A stretch of 35,433 nt of DNA, from positions 1-35,433 of the forward strand of contig CALQSQ010000057.1 in assembly GCA_943333275.1 (NCBI GenBank), read 5' to 3'. The translations under genes were made by a program, and so were the position numbers. Under the pieces are notes generated by a model. The model was not told the origin of the DNA. It saw nothing but the letters and a program-made list of their open reading frames with translations, and did no database searches. Positions 15,235 through 22,855 of the stretch are shown here, piece after piece; position 1 is the stretch's first letter; every line of letters begins with the position of its first letter. The stretch is from Akkermansia muciniphila (GTDB taxonomy: Bacteria > Verrucomicrobiota > Verrucomicrobiia > Verrucomicrobiales > V1-33).

Positions 15235-16536
15235 TCATGCCAGGATTTCTGCCAACGGTTTGGAACTGTCAGCGAAACGATTGGTTTTAACGCCGGCGGT
15301 TTTAGCCAGGGTGAGCCAGAGGTCTGCCAACGGCCGATCTCCAGCATACGTAACGTGGCCGCGGGGGGCCAGGGCCCCACCAGCACGACCAGCCAGAAGG
15401 ACTTCCAAATTACTGTATTTGTGTTGATCTCCATCGCTAATGCCGCTGCCCATCACCACCATGCTCGAATCCAGCAGGGTGCCATTGCCTTCGCGAATGG
15501 CTTTCATTTTACGAACGACACTGGCGTAAAATTCCACATGGAAACGATCAATCTTGGTGATGGCATCGCGCGCCTCCTGACCTTTGGTGTGGGTGAGGAC
15601 GTGGTGGTTCTGAGGCTTGTCAAATAGGCCGTGAAACATGCGAGGACTGTCCCAACGCTCTGGATCCACGACCAGAGAGACGACTCTGGTGAGGTCTTGT
15701 TGAAAAGCGAAGAGGAAAAGATCTGCCATCAGATTGAGGTATTCGGATCGAGTCTCCGGGATGCCCGTAGGAATGGGAAAGGGCGGTGCTTTGAGGCGGG
15801 CGGTCGCTTTCTCGGCCAATTCGATGCGCTTTTCAGTCTCCCGGACGCTGTCCAAGTATTCGGCTAGTTTATGCTGGTCGGTTTTTCCCAACCGGGCTTG
15901 CATGGCCCGGGCGTCCGCCATGATAACATCCAAAACGCTCTTGGAGGCCCCGCCGTTGCTTCGGCCAAAGAGCCGATCAAAGACCGCCCGCGGATTTTTC
16001 TCGACATTGGCCGCATAGCCCGGGCCGACCCAGGAGATGCATTCATAGTAGCGAGTTTCCTTGTTGTCGGTGAAGTCATTGCAGCTCAATTCCAAGGAGG
16101 GCAGCGGAGTGTCATTACCCAGAATTTTGGCCAGGTGCTGATCCAAGGTAGTGTTAGTAGGGAAGCCACCGTCCAAGGTCTCAGAAGGTGGGGAACTACT
16201 CATCCAACAGGCCCCACACTGCGCATGCACGCCAGTGCCGCCGACAAAAGTGCGGTCTAACCCCGTGAGCACGGTGACTTCATCCCTGATCCCAGCCAGC
16301 GGTTCAAGTGCCGGGGGCAGATCAAAGGCACGGCCAACTTTGGTCGGAAGAAAGGTTTGTTGGTTATAACCATTGGGTGTGTAAATGAAGGCAGCCCGAA
16401 GTGGGGGGCGACTCAGGGCAGCGGCGGCTTTGACTTGACGAGGGAGCATGGCTTCCAACCAAGGCAAGGCTACGGAGGCCCCGACACCTCGTAGCAAGGT
16501 GCGGCGGGAAATCGCTTGGGTGCGGAGAATATTCAT
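15235..16536 (-). CDS. Tat-exported DUF1552 protein
   Basis: A 433-residue DUF1552 member. The N terminus has a twin-arginine signal (SRRTLLRGVGASVALP, residues 10–25), so the folded protein is expected outside the cytoplasmic membrane. Family landmarks: RAAFIYTPNGYN after the signal, VTVLTGLDRT, HAQCGACWMSS, LELSC.D, DLFLFAFQQDLTRV and VVMGSGISDGDQHKYSNL. The role is unknown, but DUF1552 genes are regularly coupled to heme c/DUF1592 genes, as here: its ATG overlaps the TGA of the upstream gene (ATGA at 16536–16533). This indicates translational coupling. DUF1552 and DUF1501 appear to play matching roles next to different heme c partners. Confidence 0.9.
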   Translation of the reverse strand: MNILRTQAISRRTLLRGVGASVALPWLEAMLPRQVKAAAALSRPPLRAAFIYTPNGYNQQTFLPTKVGRAFDLPPALEPLAGIRDEVTVLTGLDRTFVGGTGVHAQCGACWMSSSPPSETLDGGFPTNTTLDQHLAKILGNDTPLPSLELSCNDFTDNKETRYYECISWVGPGYAANVEKNPRAVFDRLFGRSNGGASKSVLDVIMADARAMQARLGKTDQHKLAEYLDSVRETEKRIELAEKATARLKAPPFPIPTGIPETRSEYLNLMADLFLFAFQQDLTRVVSLVVDPERWDSPRMFHGLFDKPQNHHVLTHTKGQEARDAITKIDRFHVEFYASVVRKMKAIREGNGTLLDSSMVVMGSGISDGDQHKYSNLEVLLAGRAGGALAPRGHVTYAGDRPLADLWLTLAKTAGVKTNRFADSSKPLAEILA

Positions 16537-18686
16537 AAGGTGCGGGTATAACGAAAAGGATAAGATTGCACAATGCCCCGCACAATGACGCTGAAACGCC
16601 AGTTGGCTTGCTGCGCGGATGCGAGGATTTCGTCCACCGCGGGCAGGTCATAGATCTCCAATTTGCGACCGATCGCATAGCTGAGCAGGTGCTCGATAAA
16701 GCCTCTGGCAAACTCCTGCGGATGCTGCGTGAGGAGCGCTTTGAATGCGGCCGGACCTTCAAAGGGTTCCCCATTCCATTCCGCATGGGCATCCACGGAC
16801 TGGTGGTGATCCTGTTTACGAACGCTGCCGATGGGGTCGAAAACTTCCAGCGCAAAGCCCGGGGGATCAAGCCGGATGTGGCAGGAATAACAGGAGGGTT
16901 GATTCCGATGCTCTTCAAACCGCTGCCTAACACTGAGTAAATCGGTGCGTTGTGGCTCGTCTTCCTTCAGCACAAAAGCAATTTTGGGCTCTTGCGGAGG
17001 GCGATTGAAAATGGTTTCCAAAAGCCAGGCTCCACGCTTGACGGGACTGGTGCGGGTAGGCAGAGCCGTGACCGTCAGGGGACCAGCCATGGTAATGAAC
17101 CCGCCGCGGGTGCGGTCTGCAAGGGGGGCTCGCCACCACACGGAATTCATTTTCTCCGCCTTCAAATCATCCTGCAGATTCGGTTGGAGGCCCAACGATT
17201 TCAATTGTTCCGCGCAAACCTCCGTGAGCCCGTAGTGTTTCATGAGTCTGAGATTTACCCACGTGTAGCTAGCATTCACAAAATCCATGATGCTGCGGTC
17301 CTCCACCACCACGGTATGGAAGAGTAGCAGCGCTTCCACGAGATAGGCGCCATGCAGGGTGCGTTTCCCCGCTTGTCCGAAATAGAAGGAGCTGAATAAT
17401 TTGGGATCCGGTTTTGCCGTGTAGAGCTGGTCCAGGCGCAACCACTGCACCGCAAAGGATTCAGCCAATTCCCTGATGCGAACATCCTTCAGAAGACGCC
17501 CAGCCTCGTTGGCGAGCTTTGCGGGATTCGCCAGTGCTTCTTGGTTAGCTAGTGCGATGAGGTTCTCATCCGGCGGGGCAGCCCATAAGAAATAGGCCAA
17601 GCGGCTCGCCAGTTCAAATCCATCGAGCGGGCGCACGCTTTCCGGGCCGGTCGACGGACTTGGAAAATAGAGGAACTCTGGGGAGGCCAGAGCCGTGATT
17701 ACGGTCTCGGCCATGGCCGCGGCAAACGTCTGCTTGGCGGCTATCTGACTATCGTAAACGGTGAGGTAGCGCTCGATGGTTTGGGGATTGAGCGGCTGGC
17801 GAAAAAGCCGCGGAAGAAATTCCGCGAGCCGCTGCAACGCCACTTGGCGCTTTTGCCGGTCATTCATACTGCTTTTCACCTGAGTTGTCAGACCTGAACT
17901 GTTATTGGTGGTGATGAATCCCAAATCATCCATCAGGACATAGTTTCCGCTGAATTTAGAGCCATCAATCTCCAGGAAAACAATCCGCTCTCCCTCTGGG
18001 GCGCGAAAGGCGAAAAAGGTATTTCCAGCACCTTCACCACCGTCCACATTGTGCGTGAGCGTATGCCCAGTGCCATCCGAGAACCTCGCGGTGACAGCGA
18101 CTTCGCCCTTCTCCGCGCGGCGTCCCAGGACGCAGACCGCCACCTCTGTTAAGGATTCGCCAGGGTCACAGTCTGCGAGGGAAAGTTGGAATTTGAGGGA
18201 TTTCGCCAGTTTCTCATGATTGGTAAACAAGCCCTCGCCTGAGGTTTCTTCGGCCGTGGAAAATCCTGCCACCCACAGGTCAGCCTGAGGCGTGAGTAAT
18301 AACGCTTTCTGCCCAGTGAGCCCGTAGTTTATCCGCACCGGGGTGCCTGCAGTGACAATTAAATTCCGCTGCTCGGCATTCCAAACTCCACCGTTGCCCT
18401 CTTGGGCGGCCGTATTTACATTAAATCGGAATTGATAGGTCACGGTGACCGCACCTCCACGGGTCGCTTGTTGCGGCAGATCCAAATTGGGCGCAAAATC
18501 CTGGACGGCAGCAAAGGTGAATTGCCCGGCTGCTTCAGGAGGCAATCCCTTGGCGGTGGGCGGTGGGGCGCCAGGATCAGTGATGAGTTGGCGAAAGACT
18601 TCGCTTTGCTGTGGCAACTTCGGATTGGTCACCACGGCCCGGGCGGTGCTGAGATATTTTTGCAGCAACAGCGGTGAGAGATTCAT
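16533..18686 (-). CDS. DUF1595–DUF1592–DUF1588–DUF1585 part of a planctomycete-type heme c protein (downstream half of a split gene)
   Basis: A 717-codon frame that continues, in the same frame, the product encoded at 18708–19340. It begins within the family motif NRGEAMNLSPLLLQKYL, which belongs to DUF1587, so it is not a natural N terminus. Then follow a beta-rich insert (about residues 50–260), DUF1595 (RLAEFLPRLFRQPLNP), DUF1592 (FELASRLAYFLWAAPPDENL), DUF1588 (RGAWLLETIF…CYSCHIRLDPPGFALEVFDPIG, with one CxxCH heme site) and DUF1585 (RGFIEHLLSYAIGRKLEIYD). A GGGGGAAG stretch 5–12 bases before ATG 18686 could allow reinitiation after the TGA 21 bases upstream, but without a signal peptide the product would stay in the cytoplasm. 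Probably a disrupted gene. Confidence 0.85.
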   Translation of the reverse strand: MNLSPLLLQKYLSTARAVVTNPKLPQQSEVFRQLITDPGAPPPTAKGLPPEAAGQFTFAAVQDFAPNLDLPQQATRGGAVTVTYQFRFNVNTAAQEGNGGVWNAEQRNLIVTAGTPVRINYGLTGQKALLLTPQADLWVAGFSTAEETSGEGLFTNHEKLAKSLKFQLSLADCDPGESLTEVAVCVLGRRAEKGEVAVTARFSDGTGHTLTHNVDGGEGAGNTFFAFRAPEGERIVFLEIDGSKFSGNYVLMDDLGFITTNNSSGLTTQVKSSMNDRQKRQVALQRLAEFLPRLFRQPLNPQTIERYLTVYDSQIAAKQTFAAAMAETVITALASPEFLYFPSPSTGPESVRPLDGFELASRLAYFLWAAPPDENLIALANQEALANPAKLANEAGRLLKDVRIRELAESFAVQWLRLDQLYTAKPDPKLFSSFYFGQAGKRTLHGAYLVEALLLFHTVVVEDRSIMDFVNASYTWVNLRLMKHYGLTEVCAEQLKSLGLQPNLQDDLKAEKMNSVWWRAPLADRTRGGFITMAGPLTVTALPTRTSPVKRGAWLLETIFNRPPQEPKIAFVLKEDEPQRTDLLSVRQRFEEHRNQPSCYSCHIRLDPPGFALEVFDPIGSVRKQDHHQSVDAHAEWNGEPFEGPAAFKALLTQHPQEFARGFIEHLLSYAIGRKLEIYDLPAVDEILASAQQANWRFSVIVRGIVQSYPFRYTRTL

Positions 18687-18707
18687 GGCTTCCCCCCGAT
18701 TCGAGTA

Positions 18708-18710
18708 TCA
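18708..18710 (-). other. In-frame TGA interrupting the PSCyt1–DUF1592 gene
   Basis: The minus-strand codons around the stop read GAA CAT TGA TAC TCG AAT CGG. Family members as I recall them have Gly (EHG[FY]SNRG) at this place, so GGA to TGA by one base change is the simplest explanation. No frame change is involved. A sequencing or assembly error would look the same. Confidence 0.75.
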
Positions 18711-19340
18711 ATGTTCTGCTCGACTGTCCCCTGGCAAGCCTGCTTCCGGCAATAAGACCGGATATTTCAAACCATATTCCCGCACGGTGATGGTGGTGCT
18801 CTTCGGCATTTTACCTGCGGCGGGCGCAAATTCCGGATCATCCACGGGAAGCCGCTCGGGGAACATGAAGATGTCATTTCTCAGTCCAAAAAGATCGCGC
18901 ACGGTGTTGTTATACTCCAACCTTGTTAGACGTCGGAGCACGGGCTTTCCCGGATCCTTCGTGCCCAGCGCTGGATCCGGTAGAGCTGCCAGCGTTTTAA
19001 TCCAGCGCAGGATTTGCTGCCGCTCTTCCATGGTCGGCTGAACCTTGCCCTTCGGTGGGGGCATTTGCAGGGATTCTACTTTATCGAGGACACTTCCCCA
19101 AATCGCACGATCCTTGAGGGCGTCGTCCGCAGAACGAACCTTTTCTAAATTCACTCCTCCCTTGGGATTTTGCTCATCCCCATGGCAATCGTAGCAGTGC
19201 TTCACCAGGAGGGGACGGACCTCCGTCTCAAAGCTGGCTTGGCTCACCAAGGGCAGAAGGAAGATCGTGGGAAATAGTAGTAAAGAAGTGCGGCCCAATA
19301 ACATTGGCAGGGATACGGGATGAATTGGTAAAGTTATCAT
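18708..19340 (-). CDS. Heme c (PSCyt1) and DUF1587 N-terminal half of a split planctomycete-type gene
   Basis: A 210-residue fragment with a signal peptide (hydrophobic MLLGRTSLLLFPTIFLLPL), then a heme c site CYDCH at residues 49–53. It continues with LQMPPPKGKVQP, the typical distal Met region of PSCyt1. DUF1587 starts at RRLTRLEYNNTVRDLFGL. The frame stops at TGA 18710–18708, directly after GLPGDSRAEH. Past the TGA the same frame reads YSNRGEAMNLS and continues for 700 codons, exactly as expected for an intact family member. The intact gene would have 935 codons. The 19340 ATG is chosen over 19382 because the signal peptide starts there. Confidence 0.8.
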   Translation of the reverse strand: MITLPIHPVSLPMLLGRTSLLLFPTIFLLPLVSQASFETEVRPLLVKHCYDCHGDEQNPKGGVNLEKVRSADDALKDRAIWGSVLDKVESLQMPPPKGKVQPTMEERQQILRWIKTLAALPDPALGTKDPGKPVLRRLTRLEYNNTVRDLFGLRNDIFMFPERLPVDDPEFAPAAGKMPKSTTITVREYGLKYPVLLPEAGLPGDSRAEH

Positions 19341-19392
19341 ACTTCTGCTGGATTTCTCCAGTCGCCACCGAACCACCGTCATGGAGCCTCGG

Positions 19393-20412
19393 TTACTGCC
19401 TGCGACGTTTGATCCAGGGACGGACGAAACCCAGCATGACTAGTGAAGGCAACAGCGGATCCGTGGTCACTGGCGTGGAGTTAGCTCCAATCTTCCGCTG
19501 GATCGCAGCAGGTCTGAAATAGACATCACCGGGAGCGATCCCATACGGCCATGAATCAGTGAACTCTGTGAGCCAGAATTTGGCGGGACCCGTGGTTGCC
19601 GGAAGTTGCAGTTTTTGCAATAACTCACTACGCTGACCATTGCTTAACGGTCTGCTCCACAGGGTGTTGCCGGACCACAGTTGGCCAGAGGAGAAATGAC
19701 CTTCATAGCGAGCCTCGGCCACAAAATAAATCCGGAGCAAGCGACGCGCCACCCCGAGGCTGGCAGCGGAAGCACGGGAGTTTGGCTCGCGATAGGGAAA
19801 GAGCGGCCGATCCGTCTTAAAGCTAATCCGGAGCGCAGCAGCCGCGAGTTCTGTTCCCTGCCGCGTGGATGAGTCCTGGGAGGGTTTGGCGATTTTCATG
19901 GCCGTCATGAACCACCCAGTCGCAAGATAAGGCTCGGCCCAGGCTGCAGCTTCCCTGGTATAAGCATACCCATGATCGTTGAGCCAGGCAATCAGCCCTT
20001 TGCCTGAATCTGCAGCCAAAACCACGGTCTCATAACCCGCCACAGTTTTCTCTTCAATCACGCGCACCCCATAGGAGTTCGTGGACACTACCGAACACCC
20101 GATTGGGATCCTGAAATTCATCGGTTCCTTGGGGGCCGTGATGGATGCCAGGTAGGGAAAGGCATCATTGCCTGATTCTTCCAACTGCGGCCGCGTGGGT
20201 GTGGGCACCAGAAATCCCACGGATTCACCTTCCGCGCGGAAATTGGCTTGGCGGATGAAATGCTGGGTTTGATTAGCCTGATCCCACAGCAGAATCACCT
20301 TCTGATCCGCATTTACCACCGCATTTCCGCGCATGGAAACGGCACAGCAAGCAGAGGCCGAATGATTCACAACTAACGTGAGGACGGCAATGAAGAGGGC
20401 GCGTAAATTCAT
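19393..20412 (-). CDS. DUF2330-like exported protein
   Basis: A 339-residue protein with a signal peptide (MNLRALFIAVLTLVV…SASA, cut before or near CC). The start of the mature part (ACCAVSMRGNAVVNADQKVILLWDQ) and the motif VGFLVPTPTRPQLEESGNDAFPYLASITAP match the layout of DUF2330: a Cys-rich start, then 'FaWvlPvP' and 'f..L...t.P'. The C terminus has a hydrophobic patch followed by Arg/Lys (LPSLVMLGFV…KRRRQ), possibly a membrane anchor. Function is unknown. It is the first gene of the minus-strand module and lies 52 bases before the heme c gene, so it is likely co-transcribed with it. Confidence 0.7.
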   Translation of the reverse strand: MNLRALFIAVLTLVVNHSASACCAVSMRGNAVVNADQKVILLWDQANQTQHFIRQANFRAEGESVGFLVPTPTRPQLEESGNDAFPYLASITAPKEPMNFRIPIGCSVVSTNSYGVRVIEEKTVAGYETVVLAADSGKGLIAWLNDHGYAYTREAAAWAEPYLATGWFMTAMKIAKPSQDSSTRQGTELAAAALRISFKTDRPLFPYREPNSRASAASLGVARRLLRIYFVAEARYEGHFSSGQLWSGNTLWSRPLSNGQRSELLQKLQLPATTGPAKFWLTEFTDSWPYGIAPGDVYFRPAAIQRKIGANSTPVTTDPLLPSLVMLGFVRPWIKRRRQ

Positions 20413-20584
20413 GATGTGTTATTGCCATAGAATTGACCGCACGGCAATGCCTTTTCCGATCGCAGCAAGATATGGAGTTTTGCGTCCACTCTGCTCGCTT
20501 CCAGCGGAACTTAAAGTTAGGGATTGTCTACGCCTCCGATCTCTGCTAATTCTCCTGCTTTCCTTTCTCTACCGTTGCCCAGGT

Positions 20585-21418
20585 CGCCCCGTCACCCATG
20601 TCGCCCCGCGATATTTTACCGAGGATTTGCCGACGGATGCGGGGTTGGTGGCGTTGATTCGGAAGGCGAAAGGGAACATGGAGGCGGAGTCTGCGCAGCG
20701 GTGGTTTGAGATTTGGCGGGAGCAGGGGGATTTTTCGGCGATTGAGGGGGCGAGGGAGAGTTATTTCAGTCAGATGTGGGATGTGTCGCAGTTCATGAAG
20801 GTCCTGAAACAGCGGTTCACGCAGTGGTTTAATGGATCGCGGCCCGTGCGGCGGAAAGGGACGTTATGGGAGGATCGGTTCCGCAGTTTGCTGGTGGAAA
20901 GCGGCGAGGCACTGCGGGCGATGGCGGCTTACATCATCCGGGCCAATCTCGTAAGCGATCCGAAGGATTATCGGTGGAGTGGGTATGGCGAGGCTTGTGC
21001 GGGGAGGCGTCTGGCCAGGAAAGGTTTGCAGCGGGTGTTGACGGGATTGGGGCAAGAGGATGCAAAAGATGCCGCGACTGTGAGCGGGATGCTGTCGTGA
21101 TATCGGTTGCAATTGATGGGACGCGGGCAGGAGAGACGCGAGGTGGCTGGAAAGGTCACCAAGGGTGGATTTACGGATGCAGATCTTGCACGTGCGGAGA
21201 AAAGCGGCGGAGAGATGCCCCTGTAGGTTTATCTGCGATTGCGCGTGCGTTATTTCACAGGCGGTGCGGTGCGGGGAACCAAGGCGTTTGTGAATGATAT
21301 TTTTAGGGCGAAGCGCGAATGGTTCAGTGAAAAGCGCAAGGACGGGGCGCGGACGCTGAAGGGCTTGGGGCGGGCGAGTCCGCTGCGGACGATGCGGGCA
21401 CTGGTGAAGTTTCGGTAG
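20585..21418 (+). pseudogene. Decayed REP-associated (Y1/IS200-like) transposase
   Basis: One continuous frame with similarity to the long RAYT-type transposases common in Verrucomicrobiota. The recognisable part starts near 20612 and includes WDVSQFMKVLKQRFTQWFN, RRKGTLWEDRFRSLLVE and the C-terminal tail VRYFTGGAVRGTKAFVNDIF…KRKDGARTLKGL. Three kinds of damage are visible. The N-terminal HUH half (HxH motif) is missing. The segment usually reading AAYIDLNPVRA is shortened to AAYIIRA, about 12 bases lost. In-frame stops occur at TGA 21098–21100 and TAG 21224–21226. The frame ends at TAG 21416–21418. It lies at the outer edge of the DUF2330/DUF1592/DUF1552 module. Confidence 0.85.
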
Positions 21419-21608
21419 GGAAATGATTTGGACGCAATCACCTTAAGCTGTGAGGATAGTATTTGACCGGTAATTGCTTTGATTCACCCACACCCATCCC
21501 TCGACCCACGTTCGCCCATTAAATTCCGTGCGAATCCAGAGACTATCTCTTGCCTGCTCCGGCCGCAGTTGCTGCTGGTAAGTTATCGGGTAATCTGGCG
21601 CTCACCGC

Positions 21609-22388
21609 ATGCCTGATCGTCCTCACGAACTTCCTTCGAAAACCCATTTTCTCCTCATCCACTGCCGCGATGGGAACGAGGAAATGATTCCGAACCTTCG
21701 TGAGGCCATGGCTCACTGGCAGCCGGTGTGGATTGTTCTGGAAGGTGCAGGGCTTGCCTTGGAAAAAAAGCTGAAGGCCATGGCGCATGAGGAATCCAGC
21801 CTGCGGGTGCTCGCCCCAAAATCGGTGCACAGCAAGGTCGCCGCCGTCCTCCATGCTGTGGAACTGGCGGCAAAAAAGCAATTCACCCACGTTCTGATCA
21901 TGGAATCTGATGGCAGCCACCCTGCAGTTCGCATCCGAAATTTCATGACCCAGTCATTCCGGCATCCGGAGGCGATGATCCTTGGCAGACCCATGCCAAT
22001 GGCCAGCCAGCCTTCCGCTGCGGCCCGCTGGCTGCGCCAGCTCCCCAGCCTCCTTGTGACCTGCGGCGCGGGGATCGGTGAACCTTCGTTTGGATTTAAT
22101 CTCTTTCCTCTCTCCGCCCTGAAAATGACATTATCCAGGCACCCCTCCGTCGCCAGGGGACGGTTTGATGCCGAAATGAAAATTCGCTGCCTCTGGGCGG
22201 GAGTGCCTTTTGTGCAGGTGCCCTGTCCCGTCCGCCCACATTCCCACCCAGCGACTGCCCAGCGTTCCAGCAACCCCTGGCAATCAGTGAAAATGTTCCT
22301 ACGGCTGGTATTTCCCTTTCCCGGTCAACTGCTGCGAGTCCGCCATTGGGGTCGCAGAATCCCGGGCAGTTCAAGCGATTCACCATGA
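21609..22388 (+). CDS. Diverged GT2-family glycosyltransferase-like protein
   Basis: A 259-residue protein. Compared with dolichol-phosphate-mannose-synthase-like GT2 enzymes, FTHVLIMESDGSHP corresponds to the FTHVLTMDADGQHP metal site, so DxD has become ExD. FGFNLFPLSAL matches the GFRLYPL acceptor loop and RFDAEMKIRCLWAGVPFVQVPCPV matches the following R-F-E-xE-WAGVP block. The N-terminal 'vDDGSTD' loop is replaced by IVLEGAGLA, so nucleotide-sugar binding may be altered. It has no membrane segment strong enough to call. A weak promoter-like pair (TTGCTG 21569 / TAATCT 21591, 16-base spacer) precedes it. Its TGA overlaps the next ATG. Confidence 0.7.
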   Translation: MPDRPHELPSKTHFLLIHCRDGNEEMIPNLREAMAHWQPVWIVLEGAGLALEKKLKAMAHEESSLRVLAPKSVHSKVAAVLHAVELAAKKQFTHVLIMESDGSHPAVRIRNFMTQSFRHPEAMILGRPMPMASQPSAAARWLRQLPSLLVTCGAGIGEPSFGFNLFPLSALKMTLSRHPSVARGRFDAEMKIRCLWAGVPFVQVPCPVRPHSHPATAQRSSNPWQSVKMFLRLVFPFPGQLLRVRHWGRRIPGSSSDSP

Positions 22389-22813
22389 CCCCTGCGAGTT
22401 GCATCTTCGTCTATGGGACGCTGCGGCAGGGATACGAAAACCCCCATGCGCGGCGCCTGCGCGCCATGGCCAAATTTCTGGGAACGGCGACCATGCGCGG
22501 AGAGTTGTATCTCTGCACCGGCGGCGCGTTCCCCTACCCTGCCGCCCGGTATTTGCCCGAGGCTGAGACCCTGGTAGTGGGGGAAATTTATGATCTGCAC
22601 CATGGAGAGGAAATTCTCCACGAACTCGACCGCTATGAGGGTGTGGGTCCGGAGTTCCCGGAACCTCAGGAATACGTGCGTGTCATCGTGTCCGTCCTTT
22701 GGAATGGGCGTCCCTGCGTGACGTGGTGCTATCTGGCGAATCATCCGCTCGCGTCCTCCAACCGGATTCCCAGCGGCGATTTTACACAGGTCGTGCCTGC
22801 GGACCATACGTGA
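22385..22813 (+). CDS. Gamma-glutamylcyclotransferase-like (GGCT/AIG2 fold) protein
   Basis: A 142-residue protein with the GGCT signature at its start, IFVYGTLRQGYENP (residues 7–20), then FLGTATMRGELYL and LDRYEGVGPEF. The Glu of DRYEG stands in the usual catalytic position. Fold members cyclise gamma-glutamyl groups to 5-oxoproline or remove similar adducts; many bacterial copies have unproven substrates. Its ATG overlaps the stop of the glycosyltransferase gene (ATGA, 22385–22388), so translation is probably coupled. The open frame extends upstream to 22346 but the family motif fits ATG 22385. Confidence 0.88.
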   Translation: MTPASCIFVYGTLRQGYENPHARRLRAMAKFLGTATMRGELYLCTGGAFPYPAARYLPEAETLVVGEIYDLHHGEEILHELDRYEGVGPEFPEPQEYVRVIVSVLWNGRPCVTWCYLANHPLASSNRIPSGDFTQVVPADHT

Positions 22814-22855
22814 GACGGGAGTTGTCAGGCAGGAAATCCACGGGAACTTTCCGGC

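Noticed and set aside
18708..18710. UGA recoded as glycine or selenocysteine
   Set aside because: The position would suit Gly, but many genes here end in TGA (for example at 22386–22388 and 27336–27338), so UGA is a normal stop. No hairpin resembling a SECIS element was evident just after it, and selenocysteine is not expected at this site.
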